A stretch of 64,000 bases of DNA from Portibacter lacus. GTDB taxonomy: Bacteria > Bacteroidota > Bacteroidia > Chitinophagales > Saprospiraceae. Of the stretch, positions 8,549 through 16,717 are shown in pieces. The notes beneath the pieces were generated by a model that was not told the DNA's origin, ran no database searches, and saw nothing but the letters and a program-made list of their open reading frames with translations. Within the stretch, counting starts at the first letter, position 1. Every line of letters begins with the position of its first letter. The DNA lies in NCBI RefSeq assembly GCF_021533215.1, contig NZ_JAJNKA010000011.1:160263-224262 (forward strand), written 5' to 3'. The position numbers were made by a program, and so were the translations under genes.

Positions 8549-8682
8549 ATGTAATTAAGTAATAAGATAAAGATTTTATAAAAAATAAAGCTCGCTAGTT
8601 CGCGGGCAAAGAATTGTTTTCAATTGGTTTTTTGGGGTTATGCAGGGATCGTCGAACCGTCGAGGATACCCTGTTTTTTTTT
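8549..8682 (+). ncRNA. Structured small RNA, tandem copy 3
   Basis: The hairpin GCTCGC-TAGTTC-GCGGGC (8590-8607) and the constant core match the other copies. The terminator stem has a different sequence but the same shape: CAGGG, ATC and TCGA pair with TCGA, GAT and CCCTG, with a bulged A (8643-8673), followed by nine T. The outer CAGGG/CCCTG pairs are constant while inner pairs changed on both sides, which is covariation. It is the clearest intrinsic terminator of the three. Confidence 0.75.
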
Positions 8683-8735
8683 GCCCAATTTCTTTTTTGA
8701 GGCGTAGATTTACTAATCCAGTCTCATTTTCTTAT

Positions 8736-9074
8736 TTAGTGTCTAGCTGCACACCTCACACATTGGTCACTTTCTGGCATATACATAAGTCTCTTCGGTT
8801 GGATTTCATTTTTGCAATAAGTACAAATCCCGAAATTTTCATTATCAATATTAGATAGCGCAGTTTTTAATTTAGCAAGTTTTTTTCTTGTATTGCGCAA
8901 TGATGCTTCCATAACGCTCTTGTTATTAATTGCATCCATTCGGCTAATTCGGCCGAGCGAGTTCTCTGGTTTTACAGGCTGGGTATTGTTTTCCATGTTA
9001 ATAATATCAAGCTGAGCCTTTTCGACCATAGCAATAATTTTGCTTTTGAGCAATAATTTCTCTTTTTGTTCCAT
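8736..9074 (-). CDS. TraR/DksA-type C4 zinc-finger protein
   Basis: The 112-residue protein has a helical N-terminal half rich in Lys and Asn and a C-terminal C4 zinc finger (FGICTYCKNEI, then QCVRCAARH), as in TraR/DksA and the general stress protein 16O group. DksA-like proteins bind the RNA polymerase secondary channel; the short length and absence of a DxxDxA-type tip motif mean that role is only probable here. I prefer the ATG at 9074 (MEQKEKLLL); an upstream ATG at 9095 would add seven residues. It lies just downstream of, and convergent with, the small-RNA array. Confidence 0.8.
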   Translation of the reverse strand: MEQKEKLLLKSKIIAMVEKAQLDIINMENNTQPVKPENSLGRISRMDAINNKSVMEASLRNTRKKLAKLKTALSNIDNENFGICTYCKNEIQPKRLMYMPESDQCVRCAARH

Positions 9075-9178
9075 AAAACAGCAAGTATTTGACATAAATT
9101 AAACAATTTTTTTTCGTTATAAGAATAATAAGCTAAATTTAGAGAGCTTACTTACACTAATTACTAAATACTACACCT

Positions 9179-9544
9179 ATGAGTCAACTAGATTGGACTT
9201 ACGTCGATGACTATGGGGAAAAGTACAATGTTGGAATCGTTCATGTTGCTCCAAATGGCCACGTTGTGGTTAATTGTAACAACAAAATAATGATTATCGA
9301 TTTTAATGTACTCCGAACTAAAACATACTCCTTCTTTTTAGGGCCAGAACTCTGCGAGCTTAATGTTAAGCGAGAGAAAGAAAACTTTTCTTATGGATTA
9401 ACCATTAATGAGGAAGCAGATACGCCGTTAAACGAATTACGAAGGAAGTATCGGAAGAGAGATCTGATGTACACATTGTTGATTTTTTCCTTACTATTAG
9501 CCTCTGTTTTCGTGTTTAGCTATACCTTTTTAACCATTATGTGA
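9179..9544 (+). CDS. Small protein with C-terminal membrane helix, unknown function
   Basis: The protein has 121 residues and no family I recognise. Residues 1-90 are soluble and strand-rich (WTYVDDYGEKYNVGIVHVAP, GHVVVNCNNKIMIIDFNV) with a basic patch RRKYRKRD just before a single hydrophobic helix at about 97-119. Topology is therefore probably N-in with a C-terminal anchor. It is 39 nt upstream of scpB and could be cotranscribed with scpB and the DUF2480 gene. Clean frame, sensible composition and position in a tight gene run support it being real. Confidence 0.7.
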   Translation: MSQLDWTYVDDYGEKYNVGIVHVAPNGHVVVNCNNKIMIIDFNVLRTKTYSFFLGPELCELNVKREKENFSYGLTINEEADTPLNELRRKYRKRDLMYTLLIFSLLLASVFVFSYTFLTIM

Positions 9545-9583
9545 TATTGAATTTATAACTTTGATAGTTATAAAGCATAAGAA

Positions 9584-10165
9584 TTGGATAGGTTAGATTT
9601 ACATGTTGAGAGTTTAATATTTGCGACTGATGTACCCATCAGCGCCGAAATGATAAAGAAATGCCTGGATCGATTATTGGTCCAGGATTTTGATATTGGG
9701 GAAATCCACCAAGCTATTTTTCGATTAACTGAGAAATATAATGCAGATTCATTTGCGTTCGGTATCGATGAAATAGATGGTGCATTCGCATTTATGAGCA
9801 AACCTGCATATCATGCAACAGTAGGATCGTTACTGAAAGAGAAATCTAATTCTAAGTTAACTAAGGTGGCCATGGAAACTTTAAGCATTATAGCTTATAA
9901 GCAACCGGTAACGAAGACTTTTATAGAAAGTATCAGAGGTGTAAATAGTGACTACACCGTTCAGAAATTATTAGAAAAAGAATTAATAGAGTTGGCAGGT
10001 AGAGCTGAAGGGCCAGGAAAGCCACTACTATATAGAACGAGCGCTAAGTTCATGGATTACTTTGGGCTTAAGTCAGCTAAAGATCTACCGACTTTAAAAG
10101 AATTTAATCAATCAGAGGAGACGATCGGTCAACCATCCTCGATAGAAATTGTTGAAGAAGAATGA
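9584..10165 (+). CDS. scpB: Segregation and condensation protein B
   Basis: The protein has 193 residues with the two winged-helix domains of ScpB. Recognisable are LHVESLIFATDVPISAEMI at the start, ALIKTKYNADS-like strand FRLTEKYNADSFAFG, and the highly conserved ETLSIIAYKQPVTKTFIESI and GRAEGPGKPLLYRTS segments. ScpB dimers bind ScpA and SMC in the bacterial condensin that organises and segregates the chromosome. The start codon is TTG at 9584; no in-frame ATG lies nearby that keeps the first helix. It overlaps the DUF2480 gene by 4 nt (ATGA), indicating translational coupling. Confidence 0.95.
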   Translation: MDRLDLHVESLIFATDVPISAEMIKKCLDRLLVQDFDIGEIHQAIFRLTEKYNADSFAFGIDEIDGAFAFMSKPAYHATVGSLLKEKSNSKLTKVAMETLSIIAYKQPVTKTFIESIRGVNSDYTVQKLLEKELIELAGRAEGPGKPLLYRTSAKFMDYFGLKSAKDLPTLKEFNQSEETIGQPSSIEIVEEE

Positions 10166-10692
10166 CAGAAGATAAACCATTAATAAATCGAGTAGCTAAT
10201 TCAGGGCTTATTAACTTTAATTTGGAGGATCATTATCCAGCGAATGAGTTTTATGTATTTGATCTGAAAGATTATCTATTCATGGAATTGATCTTGAAGG
10301 AAAAAGATTTCAGAACATCACTGATGGAATTTGATTGGTCAGTGGTTCAGGACAAGATTGTATTGGTGTTATGCTCTACGGATGCAATCATTCCTGTGTG
10401 GGCTTACATGCTGGTGAGTGCTTATGCTGAAGAATACGGAGCGCAAATATTTCAGGGAACCCAAACTGAGTATTTAAAATATTATTATCAAAAATTAATT
10501 GATAGTATAAATGGCGAAGAATATAAAGATCAACGCGTCGTTATAAAGGGATGTAGTAATAAAGAAGTGCCACCTTCAGCTTACGCGGCAATTACTAGAA
10601 AGCTAAAACCCTTTGCTCAAAGTATCATGTACGGTGAACCATGTAGCACAGTTCCGATCTTTAAGCGGCCTAGGGTTTTAAAGAAAGCATAA
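10162..10692 (+). CDS. DUF2480 family protein
   Basis: The 176 residues match the Bacteroidota-specific DUF2480 family, with EFYVFDLKDYLFMELILKEKDFR near the N-terminus, IVPVWAYML-like segment IIPVWAYMLVSAYAEEYGA, and the conserved C-terminal GCSNKEVPPSAYAAITRKL and SIMYGEPCSTVPIFKR. No enzymatic function is known. The constant Cys residues in the last 45 residues might bind a metal, which is speculation. It is coupled to scpB by a 4-nt overlap, as a housekeeping neighbour. Confidence 0.9.
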   Translation: MTEDKPLINRVANSGLINFNLEDHYPANEFYVFDLKDYLFMELILKEKDFRTSLMEFDWSVVQDKIVLVLCSTDAIIPVWAYMLVSAYAEEYGAQIFQGTQTEYLKYYYQKLIDSINGEEYKDQRVVIKGCSNKEVPPSAYAAITRKLKPFAQSIMYGEPCSTVPIFKRPRVLKKA

Positions 10693-10725
10693 TTTTCTTT
10701 AACTTAGACTAAATTTAACAAGGCT

Positions 10726-11676
10726 ATGAATCGATTATTCACATTACTATCCGTTGTTTCTGGATTGGTTTTCACTTCTATGATATTTATTTCCTATACT
10801 TCTACGTCTGATGAGGCGGATAATAAGCCGTCGAAAGTAGTAGAAGCAAGTTCAAGCGAAAGTGTAGCTCCAGAAGGTCTGCCTCAAGTAATCAAGGCTG
10901 CTGATTTAACAAAGACTTATACATTTGCTGGTGAAGTTCTGCCGCTTGATAATTTTGATGCGGTTGAACGATTCGATAGAGAATTAATGGTGAATTCTTA
11001 CTGGCAATCTAATACTTTGTTAAATATTAAGCGAGCTAATCGTTTTTTTCCAACGATGGAAAGAATTTTAGCAGAAAATGGAGTCCCAGATGATTTCAAA
11101 TACCTAGCAGTTGCTGAAAGTAATTTGATGAATGCGGTTTCTCCATCCGGTGCGAGAGGTTTTTGGCAATTCATGAAGCTTTCGGGAAAAGAGTATGGTT
11201 TAGAAATAAATGATGAAGTAGATGAAAGATACCATTTAGAGAAAAGTACCCAGGCGGCATGTGAATATATCAAATGGTTGAAAAGTAAATTTGGAACATG
11301 GTTTGACGCTGCAGCTGCTTATAATGTGGGACCTACACGTTACAAATCATTACTCGCATCACAAGATCAAGAGCATTACTTTGATCTGAATCTGAATTCA
11401 GAAACGAGCAGATATGTTTTCCGATTAATGGCCATTAAAGAAATTATGTCTAATCCAAGCATGTATGGCTTCTATCTTGAACCGTCGGATATGTACAAGC
11501 CATTCGAAAATGTTTATCAAGTTGAAATTTCTAAATCTGTTCCGAGCTGGTCTAAATTTGCAGAAGAGCATGGTATTTCTTATCGTATTCTAAAGGTTTA
11601 TAATCCTTGGTTGAGAGATAAGAAATTAACGGTTATGAAGAACAAATACTTGGTAACAATTCCGAAAGAGTCGTAG
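10726..11676 (+). CDS. Membrane-bound lytic murein transglycosylase, SLT family
   Basis: The protein has 316 residues. An N-terminal signal or anchor segment (residues 4-24) is followed by a family 1 lytic transglycosylase domain at about 115-250. The catalytic Glu is Glu131 in YLAVAESNLMNAVSPSGARG, with the GFWQFM and AAYNVGP motifs intact. The last 50 residues (VPSWSKFAEEHGISYRILKVYN to YLVTIP) form a LysM-like glycan-binding module, as in MltD. It cleaves peptidoglycan glycan strands in the periplasm to give anhydromuropeptides. It starts 33 nt after the DUF2480 gene. Confidence 0.93.
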   Translation: MNRLFTLLSVVSGLVFTSMIFISYTSTSDEADNKPSKVVEASSSESVAPEGLPQVIKAADLTKTYTFAGEVLPLDNFDAVERFDRELMVNSYWQSNTLLNIKRANRFFPTMERILAENGVPDDFKYLAVAESNLMNAVSPSGARGFWQFMKLSGKEYGLEINDEVDERYHLEKSTQAACEYIKWLKSKFGTWFDAAAAYNVGPTRYKSLLASQDQEHYFDLNLNSETSRYVFRLMAIKEIMSNPSMYGFYLEPSDMYKPFENVYQVEISKSVPSWSKFAEEHGISYRILKVYNPWLRDKKLTVMKNKYLVTIPKES

Positions 11677-11690
11677 AAGATGGATTAGTA

Positions 11691-11990
11691 TAGTTTAGAG
11701 TTTATAGGTCAATGTTTAAAGTGATAAATGGACTTGTAAGCTTGAAATAAAATGGAGAGGCTGCTAAGCCATTTTCTAGTTTAAAGTTTATAGGTCAATG
11801 TTTAAAGTTTTTTCAATAACAAATGGACTAGTAAGCTCGAAATGTAATGAAGAGAGTGCTAAGCCATGTTCTAGTTTAGAGTTTTTTAGGTCAATGTTTA
11901 GTGATAAATGGACTTGTAAGCTTGAAATTAAATGGAGAGAGTGCTAAGCCATGTTCTAGTTTAAAGTTTTATAGGTCAAAGTTTAAAGAT
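11691..11990. repeat. Three tandem units of a REP-like repeat
   Basis: Three units of roughly 85-105 bp lie head to tail (starting near 11692, 11777 and 11870) with a partial fourth. Each has TATAGGTCAATGTTTAAAG (or a close variant), then AAATGGACTTGTAAGCTTGA and GAGTGCTAAGCCAT. The second half is the REP-like element seen at 3.26, 60.77 and 61.15 kb. The units differ by point changes and short indels, so the duplication is not brand new. No gene lies between 11677 and the tRNA. Confidence 0.8.
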
Positions 11991-12084
11991 TTTTAAATAA
12001 TGTAGAGAAGCCTCGACATTTATACCGAACTCTATCTAATGCTCATCCTAATGGGACGAGGCCCTATATTGATTATAAAATTAA

Positions 12085-12119
12085 AAACGCCTTGTAAATC
12101 AATGATTTACAAGGCGTTT
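12085..12119 (-). terminator. Intrinsic terminator of the tRNA gene
   Basis: A near-perfect stem AAACGCCTTGTAAATCA/TGATTTACAAGGCGTTT with a minimal loop lies just downstream of the minus-strand tRNA and is followed by TTTTTAA on that strand. Confidence 0.85.
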
Positions 12120-12122
12120 AAG

Positions 12123-12196
12123 TGGACCCACAGGGACTTGAACCCCGGGCCACCTGATTATGAGTCAGGTGCTCTAACCAGCTGAGCTATAGGTCC
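12123..12196 (-). tRNA. tRNA with CAU anticodon (elongator Met or Ile2)
   Basis: The 74-nt gene folds into a full cloverleaf: acceptor GGACCTA/TGGGTCC, discriminator A, D arm AGCTCAGCTGGTTAGAGC, anticodon stem CCTGA/TCAGG with loop CTCATAA, and T arm with GGTTCAAGTCC. The anticodon is CAT. It has the initiator features neither at position 1-72 (G-C is paired) nor in the anticodon stem (no GGG/CCC run), so it is not the initiator. Elongator Met and lysidine-modified Ile2 cannot be separated by eye. CCA is not encoded. Confidence 0.95.
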
Positions 12197-12627
12197 GAGT
12201 TATGCCTTCACAAGCAAAAGTTGCTTATAAAGCGGTGCAAATTTAATAATTTGAAGGAATAATAAGGAAATAATTAGTTTTTTTTTATTTGAGGTAATCG
12301 AATTCCAGTTAATTTTGAGTTTTGAAAGGAAAATTGAATTTATAATTATATTGCTGAAATAAGCGATGTTACATAAAGATAATTTTAGTACCTCTGTTTA
12401 CCTATCTAATAAAGATTAAAATAGAAATGCTGTAATTAAGACTTTCGCATTTGTTTATAAATAAAATTTGCTTCATAAATCTGGTCGGTAATCTAGTTAA
12501 AAATTGACATAAAAATTAAAAAATGATCGAACTGTCAAGTACTTTTCATATCACGTCAATTCAAATATTCAGCATAGGGTAGAGGAGTCAGTACTTGTCT
12601 TCTTTTTAGATCAAACACCTTTATACC
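12197..12627. other. Intergenic region between tRNA and the 12628 gene
   Basis: About 430 nt of AT-rich sequence between divergent transcripts. No coding region, repeat or convincing promoter match was found. It must contain the tRNA promoter near its left end and that of the exported protein near its right end. Confidence 0.5.
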
Positions 12628-13521
12628 ATGGATCTATTGAAAAAATACCTACCTATCCTAGGGGCAGTAGTAGCTACCCTTAGTATGAATGCTCAGTATT
12701 CCTATATTCCGAACGATCTGGAACTTTTAGAGCGGATGAATGTGAAGCAAGAGCGTATTCGATACTCCGAAAGATTAGGAGATACTTCTGTTTTTGAGAC
12801 AAATATATTCGATGAAAATGCCAATTTGATTGAGTACAAGAGCAAAGAGAATATGCCTATTCAAGCAAAAATTATATTTCATTATGACGAAAATAATTTC
12901 TGCTATAGGGAAGATTACTATCGAAATCATATCCTCTATCAATACAAAGAAATCAACAGGACTCCTTTAAAGCAAGTGGAACGATACTACAGTGTGACTG
13001 GTGAGTATAAGGGCTTGCAGCAAACGACCTACTTCAACGAAGATGGTAAAGAAGAAAAGTTGATTATTAAGAGAAAGGGACACCCAAAAGTGACGAGAAA
13101 GTACTTTTATCATGATAATGGAAATCTGAAACAAATCTGGGTTAAGAAAGATGGCAAACCGACGATCGCCAATTTTGATCTGAATGGAGATAGAATAGGG
13201 GAGGAACAGAAAAAGGAGGTTCCAAGAAAAGTTCTTGCCTATCATGAAGATGGGGCCGTGAAAATAGATACGCGCATCTTTACCGTGACAGATATACTTC
13301 CAGATGAGATTATAAAAGTGGGAAAAGGATATCAAGATGAGTATAGTATGGAAATGTATACGTATTACCTTCCGAATGGACTCAATGAAATGACTCAAAT
13401 ATGTATCGAAGATAAGCTGATGTACACCTACTTTTCTGATTACACCTTTCATGAAACAGAAGCTCCCCTTGAACCATTTATTGAAAAAGAAGTAAATATC
13501 TCAACATCCTCCTTAGAGTAG
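12628..13521 (+). CDS. Exported protein with YD-like/MORN-like strands, unknown function
   Basis: The protein has 297 residues. A signal peptide (YLPILGAVVATLSMNAQ) is followed by strand-rich repeats of the form FHYDENNFCYREDYYRN, TTYFNEDGKEEKL and YFYHDNGNLKQIWVKKDGK. These recall the YD/MORN-like antiparallel strands of many Bacteroidota exported proteins of the YwqK type. No catalytic motif is visible. It is followed 72 nt later by a second exported protein, and the two may form a unit. Function is unknown. Confidence 0.8.
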   Translation: MDLLKKYLPILGAVVATLSMNAQYSYIPNDLELLERMNVKQERIRYSERLGDTSVFETNIFDENANLIEYKSKENMPIQAKIIFHYDENNFCYREDYYRNHILYQYKEINRTPLKQVERYYSVTGEYKGLQQTTYFNEDGKEEKLIIKRKGHPKVTRKYFYHDNGNLKQIWVKKDGKPTIANFDLNGDRIGEEQKKEVPRKVLAYHEDGAVKIDTRIFTVTDILPDEIIKVGKGYQDEYSMEMYTYYLPNGLNEMTQICIEDKLMYTYFSDYTFHETEAPLEPFIEKEVNISTSSLE

Positions 13522-13593
13522 AGCATAAGAATTATTTCCACACTCCTTAGAAATTTATTAAATTGGATGTATAGGAAATGAAAATAATCGCTT

Positions 13594-14052
13594 ATGAGAT
13601 CTATGATAATGTATTTTGGAATGCTATTAATTAGCCTTGGATTAAATGCACAAAACGATAATCCGAAATATGATGCAGAGCTCGCGGCTGCTTTAGGTGC
13701 CGATGATTATGGGATGAAGACTTATGTGTTTGTCATTCTGAAAACGGGAGATAATACTTCGAAAGATGAAGAAAAGAGAAATACCAGTTTTGCAGGGCAT
13801 ATGAAGAATATTTCGCAATTGGTGAAAGAAGATAAGTTAGTTATTGCAGGTCCGATGCTGAAAAACGATAAAAACTATCGTGGCATCTTTATTCTAAATG
13901 TTGACAATCTAGAAGCTGCTGAGGATTTACTTGCAACTGATCCAGCCATCAAAGATGGATATATTGCTTACGAAATGTATCCTTGGTATGGTTCTGCAGC
14001 GATATCCGAATATCTAGAAGCTTCAGATAAAGTTTGGAAAATTAAGCCCTAA
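13594..14052 (+). CDS. Secreted YCII-related domain protein
   Basis: The 152-residue protein has a signal peptide (MYFGMLLISLGLNAQ) and one YCII-like dimeric alpha/beta-barrel domain, with MKTYVFVILKTGDN, HMKNISQLVKEDKLVIAGPM and GIFILNVDNLEAAEDLLATDP. The YCII fold resembles muconolactone isomerase and EthD; exported members are common in this phylum but have no proven reaction. A His that could act in catalysis (GHMKNI) is kept. The protein is of normal length for one such domain plus signal peptide. Confidence 0.88.
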   Translation: MRSMIMYFGMLLISLGLNAQNDNPKYDAELAAALGADDYGMKTYVFVILKTGDNTSKDEEKRNTSFAGHMKNISQLVKEDKLVIAGPMLKNDKNYRGIFILNVDNLEAAEDLLATDPAIKDGYIAYEMYPWYGSAAISEYLEASDKVWKIKP

Positions 14053-14142
14053 CTTATAAGCATATGAATAAAGGGACTCAATGCAGAAAATGCATTAGAA
14101 TTTGATGGCAAACTTATCTATTATAAAAATTTCCTTGGCGAA

Positions 14143-14355
14143 TTAATTCGAAAGCGACATTTTAGAAACCTGGCAGTCTTTGCAATCTTTGATTTCTCCG
14201 AAATAGGTTTCCCTGTATTTGTGCAGGGTTTTAAATGGAATCCCTAAGATAGTTTTTTTGATGTAGGTAACTTTAGTAAGCAGAACTCCCATTTTAGGGT
14301 GGTATCTGGTTTCTAGTTTTCTTCTTCTTTTAACGGATAATATTCTAAGTATCAA
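14143..14355 (-). CDS. Possible small basic protein with C-terminal CxxC
   Basis: A 70-codon frame with TTG start encodes a basic protein (KRRRKLETRYHPKMGVLLTK, VTYIKKTILGIPFKTLHKYR, then GEIKDCKDCQ). The codon pattern is protein-like and the segment IKKTILGIPFKTLHKYRETY looks like a conserved domain rather than noise; I believe similar short proteins exist in related bacteria but cannot confirm it. The Cys pair could bind metal or be redox active. The start is uncertain: a GTG upstream at about 14405 is also in frame. It is isolated between convergent neighbours. Confidence 0.5.
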   Translation of the reverse strand: MILRILSVKRRRKLETRYHPKMGVLLTKVTYIKKTILGIPFKTLHKYRETYFGEIKDCKDCQVSKMSLSN

Positions 14356-14611
14356 AAGCTATAATTTTATTAAAAAAATGGATTATGAAAGATATTCTTA
14401 ACACGAATCCAATGTTTATCAAGCCGCAAAGGTACAAAAATTTAATGGATTAGCTTTTAGACCACGGTTTCTAGGTAGAATTAGACTATTAATGCAGTTA
14501 TTAGCAAGCAGGAAGAATTCGCTAATAATCGGACAAGGGATTGCATTTGCATTGAAAATGGCAAGATTTCACCATACATGCTCTTGCTGAATTCCAAGGT
14601 CTTGAGAGACC
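14356..14611. other. Intergenic tract upstream of the small protein
   Basis: About 250 nt between the small basic protein and the rny terminator. No repeat, RNA or promoter element was recognised. It presumably contains the start region of the small protein gene. Confidence 0.4.
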
Positions 14612-14646
14612 AAAAAAAAGACCCGAAACATTGCTGCATCGGGTCT
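14612..14646 (-). terminator. Intrinsic terminator after rny
   Basis: The stem AGACCCGA/TCGGGTCT is followed on the minus strand by a run of eight T, 25 nt after the rny stop codon. It ends the pheT-coiled coil-zapA-rny run. Confidence 0.9.
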
Positions 14647-14670
14647 TATATATTTTAAATCTGTAAGATT

Positions 14671-16329
14671 CTATCTTGCGTAAGCCACCGCTCTTTTTTC
14701 TCTGATAACCGTCACTTTCACTTGACCAGGATATTGCATTTCATCCTGAATCTTCTGAGAAATCATAAATGATAAGTCATCTGCAAATGCATCCGTTACT
14801 TTATCACTTTCTACGATTACTCTAAGTTCTCTTCCTGCCTGAAGTGCATATGCTTTCTGTACACCATCATATTCCATTGCTAGATCTTCTAACTCAGTAA
14901 TACGTTTCAAGTAACTTTCTAGAATTTCTCTTCTTGCTCCCGGTCTCGCTCCAGATATAGCATCACATGCTTGAACGATCGGTGCAATAATGTTATTCAT
15001 TTCTACCTCGTCATGGTGAGCACCTACAGCGTTACAGATGATATCACTCTCTTTATGCTTCTCACATAACTGCATTCCTAAGATTGCGTGTGATAATTCT
15101 GATTCCTCTTCTGCTACCTTTCCGATATCGTGGAGCAATCCTCCTCTCTTTGCCATTTTAACTTGCTTAGGACTCATTCCTAATTCAGAAGCCATAATTG
15201 CGCATAAGTGAGCTGTCTCGATTGAGTGCTTTAATAGATTCTGACCATATGAGGATCTAAATCTCATTCTACCGACCATTTTCACTAAGTAAGGGTGAAG
15301 ACCGTGAATATCAAGATCAATTACAGTTCTTTCTCCTATTTCTACGATCTGTTCGTCTAATTGCTTTCTAACCTTAGCAACAACTTCTTCGATCTTAGTT
15401 GGGTGAATTCTTCCATCAGCAACTAATCTCTTCAGTGCTAATCGACAGATTTCTCTTCTGATTGGATCAAAACTAGAAATGATAATCGCTTCTGGAGTAT
15501 CGTCAACAACGATCTCAGCTCCAGTAGCTGCTTCTAGCGCTCTAATATTTCGCCCTTCTCTTCCTATAATCTGACCTTTGATATCGTCTGATTCTAGATT
15601 GAAAACAGAAACAGTATTCTCAATGGTATATTCAGCACACATTCTTTGTATAGACTGAATAACTATTTTCTTAGCTTCTTTGTTGGCAGTTAATTGAGCC
15701 TGAGAGATCACATCTTTTTGTAAAGCCATTGCATCGGTTTCAGCTTTCGCTTTTACGGCTTCTAATAATTGCTCTTTCGCTTCTGCTTCTGAAAGTTTAG
15801 CGACTGATTCCAGTGCTTTGATATGATGTTCATTCGCTTTATCCAGTTGTTCTTTCTTAGTAGAAACTATTTTTAATTGTTTCTCAAGATTGGTACGAAT
15901 ATTCTCTATTTCCTGTTCTTTACTTTCGATGTTTTCTAATTTGTCATCAAAAGATTGTTGTTTCTTGGCTATTTCTTTTTCCTTCTCTTTAATTTCTAGT
16001 CCAAGTTCTTTTAACTCAAGTATTTGTTGATTCTTCTTTGCATCTAGATCAGATTTTAAAGCAGCAAATTTGTCTTTAGCTTCTCTAATCTTCTTTTGCT
16101 TGATGTCTTCGTTTTTAGATTCTGCTCGTGATACGATTTTTTCAGCTTTCGTTTCTGCTTCATCTATTTTTCTCTTAGCAGTAATATCTGCTTCCTTTAA
16201 TGTCAGATCTGCTTTCTTATTGGCTTCTTCTATTTTACCTAAACTGCCTCGTTTAACAGTAAAGTATACAGCAAGAAAACCAACTACGGCCCCAACTACG
16301 AGTCCTATAACTAATCCCATCATGTCCAT
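14671..16329 (-). CDS. rny: Ribonuclease Y
   Basis: The protein has 552 residues in the standard RNase Y order: an N-terminal membrane helix (about 5-26), a long coiled coil (30-225), a KH RNA-binding domain with GREGRN at 256-261, and an HD phosphohydrolase domain with HD at 400-401 in [12 protein letters not shown]. It is the membrane-anchored endoribonuclease that initiates mRNA decay in bacteria without RNase E. The ATG at 16329 directly follows a structured leader (16331-16423) whose closing stem ends 2 nt before the start codon. It lies 102 nt downstream of zapA and may be expressed from that operon, from its own promoter, or both. Confidence 0.98.
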   Translation of the reverse strand: MDMMGLVIGLVVGAVVGFLAVYFTVKRGSLGKIEEANKKADLTLKEADITAKRKIDEAETKAEKIVSRAESKNEDIKQKKIREAKDKFAALKSDLDAKKNQQILELKELGLEIKEKEKEIAKKQQSFDDKLENIESKEQEIENIRTNLEKQLKIVSTKKEQLDKANEHHIKALESVAKLSEAEAKEQLLEAVKAKAETDAMALQKDVISQAQLTANKEAKKIVIQSIQRMCAEYTIENTVSVFNLESDDIKGQIIGREGRNIRALEAATGAEIVVDDTPEAIIISSFDPIRREICRLALKRLVADGRIHPTKIEEVVAKVRKQLDEQIVEIGERTVIDLDIHGLHPYLVKMVGRMRFRSSYGQNLLKHSIETAHLCAIMASELGMSPKQVKMAKRGGLLHDIGKVAEEESELSHAILGMQLCEKHKESDIICNAVGAHHDEVEMNNIIAPIVQACDAISGARPGARREILESYLKRITELEDLAMEYDGVQKAYALQAGRELRVIVESDKVTDAFADDLSFMISQKIQDEMQYPGQVKVTVIREKRAVAYAR

Positions 16330-16330
16330 A

Positions 16331-16423
16331 TGTTCTTAATTTAAAAATGATTAATACCGTTCACCTTCGTGACGGCTTTATGTAGAAGTGAAAATCCTAC
16401 AGGATTACACTTCATTAAGAACA
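16331..16423 (-). promoter_or_regulatory. Three-way-junction RNA leader abutting the rny start codon
   Basis: On the minus strand the segment opens with TGTTCTTAAT and closes with ATTAAGAACA, a perfect 10-bp stem. Inside are two hairpins: GAAGTG...CACTTC, extended by ATCC/GGAT around a TGTA loop, and CCGTCAC-GAAG-GTGAACGG with one bulged A. The 3' strand of the closing stem ends 2 nt before the rny ATG. This is therefore either an autoregulatory leader or a processed RNA between zapA and rny. The structure is seen in the sequence; the function is inferred. There is no T-run, so it is not a plain terminator. Confidence 0.6.
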
Positions 16424-16431
16424 GCAAAATT

Positions 16432-16710
16432 TTAATCTAGGAGCGCTTCTATTTCATCTAACTTACTACCTAATACTCTAACTTCATCAGGCTTTTGAGC
16501 CTTCTGTAGTTCATAGGCGTAAGAAATAATTGCCAGACTCATATAATCACGAATGTCTTTTCCTTCGTACGACAACTGTAAATCATTGATTTTGTCATTA
16601 ATATCTTTTTCAATGCTCCGCATAATCGGCTCTTCAGCATCGTTGACTTTGACAGGATATGTTCTTCCCGCAATCGTTAGAATGATTCGTTTCAATTTCT
16701 CTTCAGACAT
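16432..16710 (-). CDS. zapA: Cell division protein ZapA
   Basis: The 92-residue protein begins with the ZapA strand-loop pattern (RIILTIAGRTYPVKV) followed by EPIMRSIEKDINDKINDLQ and the helix DIRDYMSLAIISYAYELQKAQ. ZapA binds and cross-links FtsZ filaments at midcell. It is 7 nt downstream of a coiled-coil gene, and with pheT upstream and rny downstream gives an order that recurs in Bacteroidota, supporting the call. Length is normal for short ZapA proteins. Confidence 0.93.
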   Translation of the reverse strand: MSEEKLKRIILTIAGRTYPVKVNDAEEPIMRSIEKDINDKINDLQLSYEGKDIRDYMSLAIISYAYELQKAQKPDEVRVLGSKLDEIEALLD

Positions 16711-16717
16711 CTCTTTT

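Larger units (their letters stand above)
7758..8735. other. Gene-free tract carrying a triplicated small-RNA locus
   Basis: No protein gene is supported over almost 1 kb. The tract contains three related RNA units (7951-8074, 8175-8308, 8549-8682), each about 100 nt of conserved sequence, separated by AT-rich, unrelated spacers of roughly 100-240 nt. The spacers show no coding bias. The radA promoter should lie at its left end, but no clear consensus was seen. Confidence 0.7.

Noticed and set aside
7951..8682. A three-unit CRISPR array
   Set aside because: The repeated units are ~100 nt, structured and spaced unevenly, not short repeats with regular unique spacers, and there are no cas genes.
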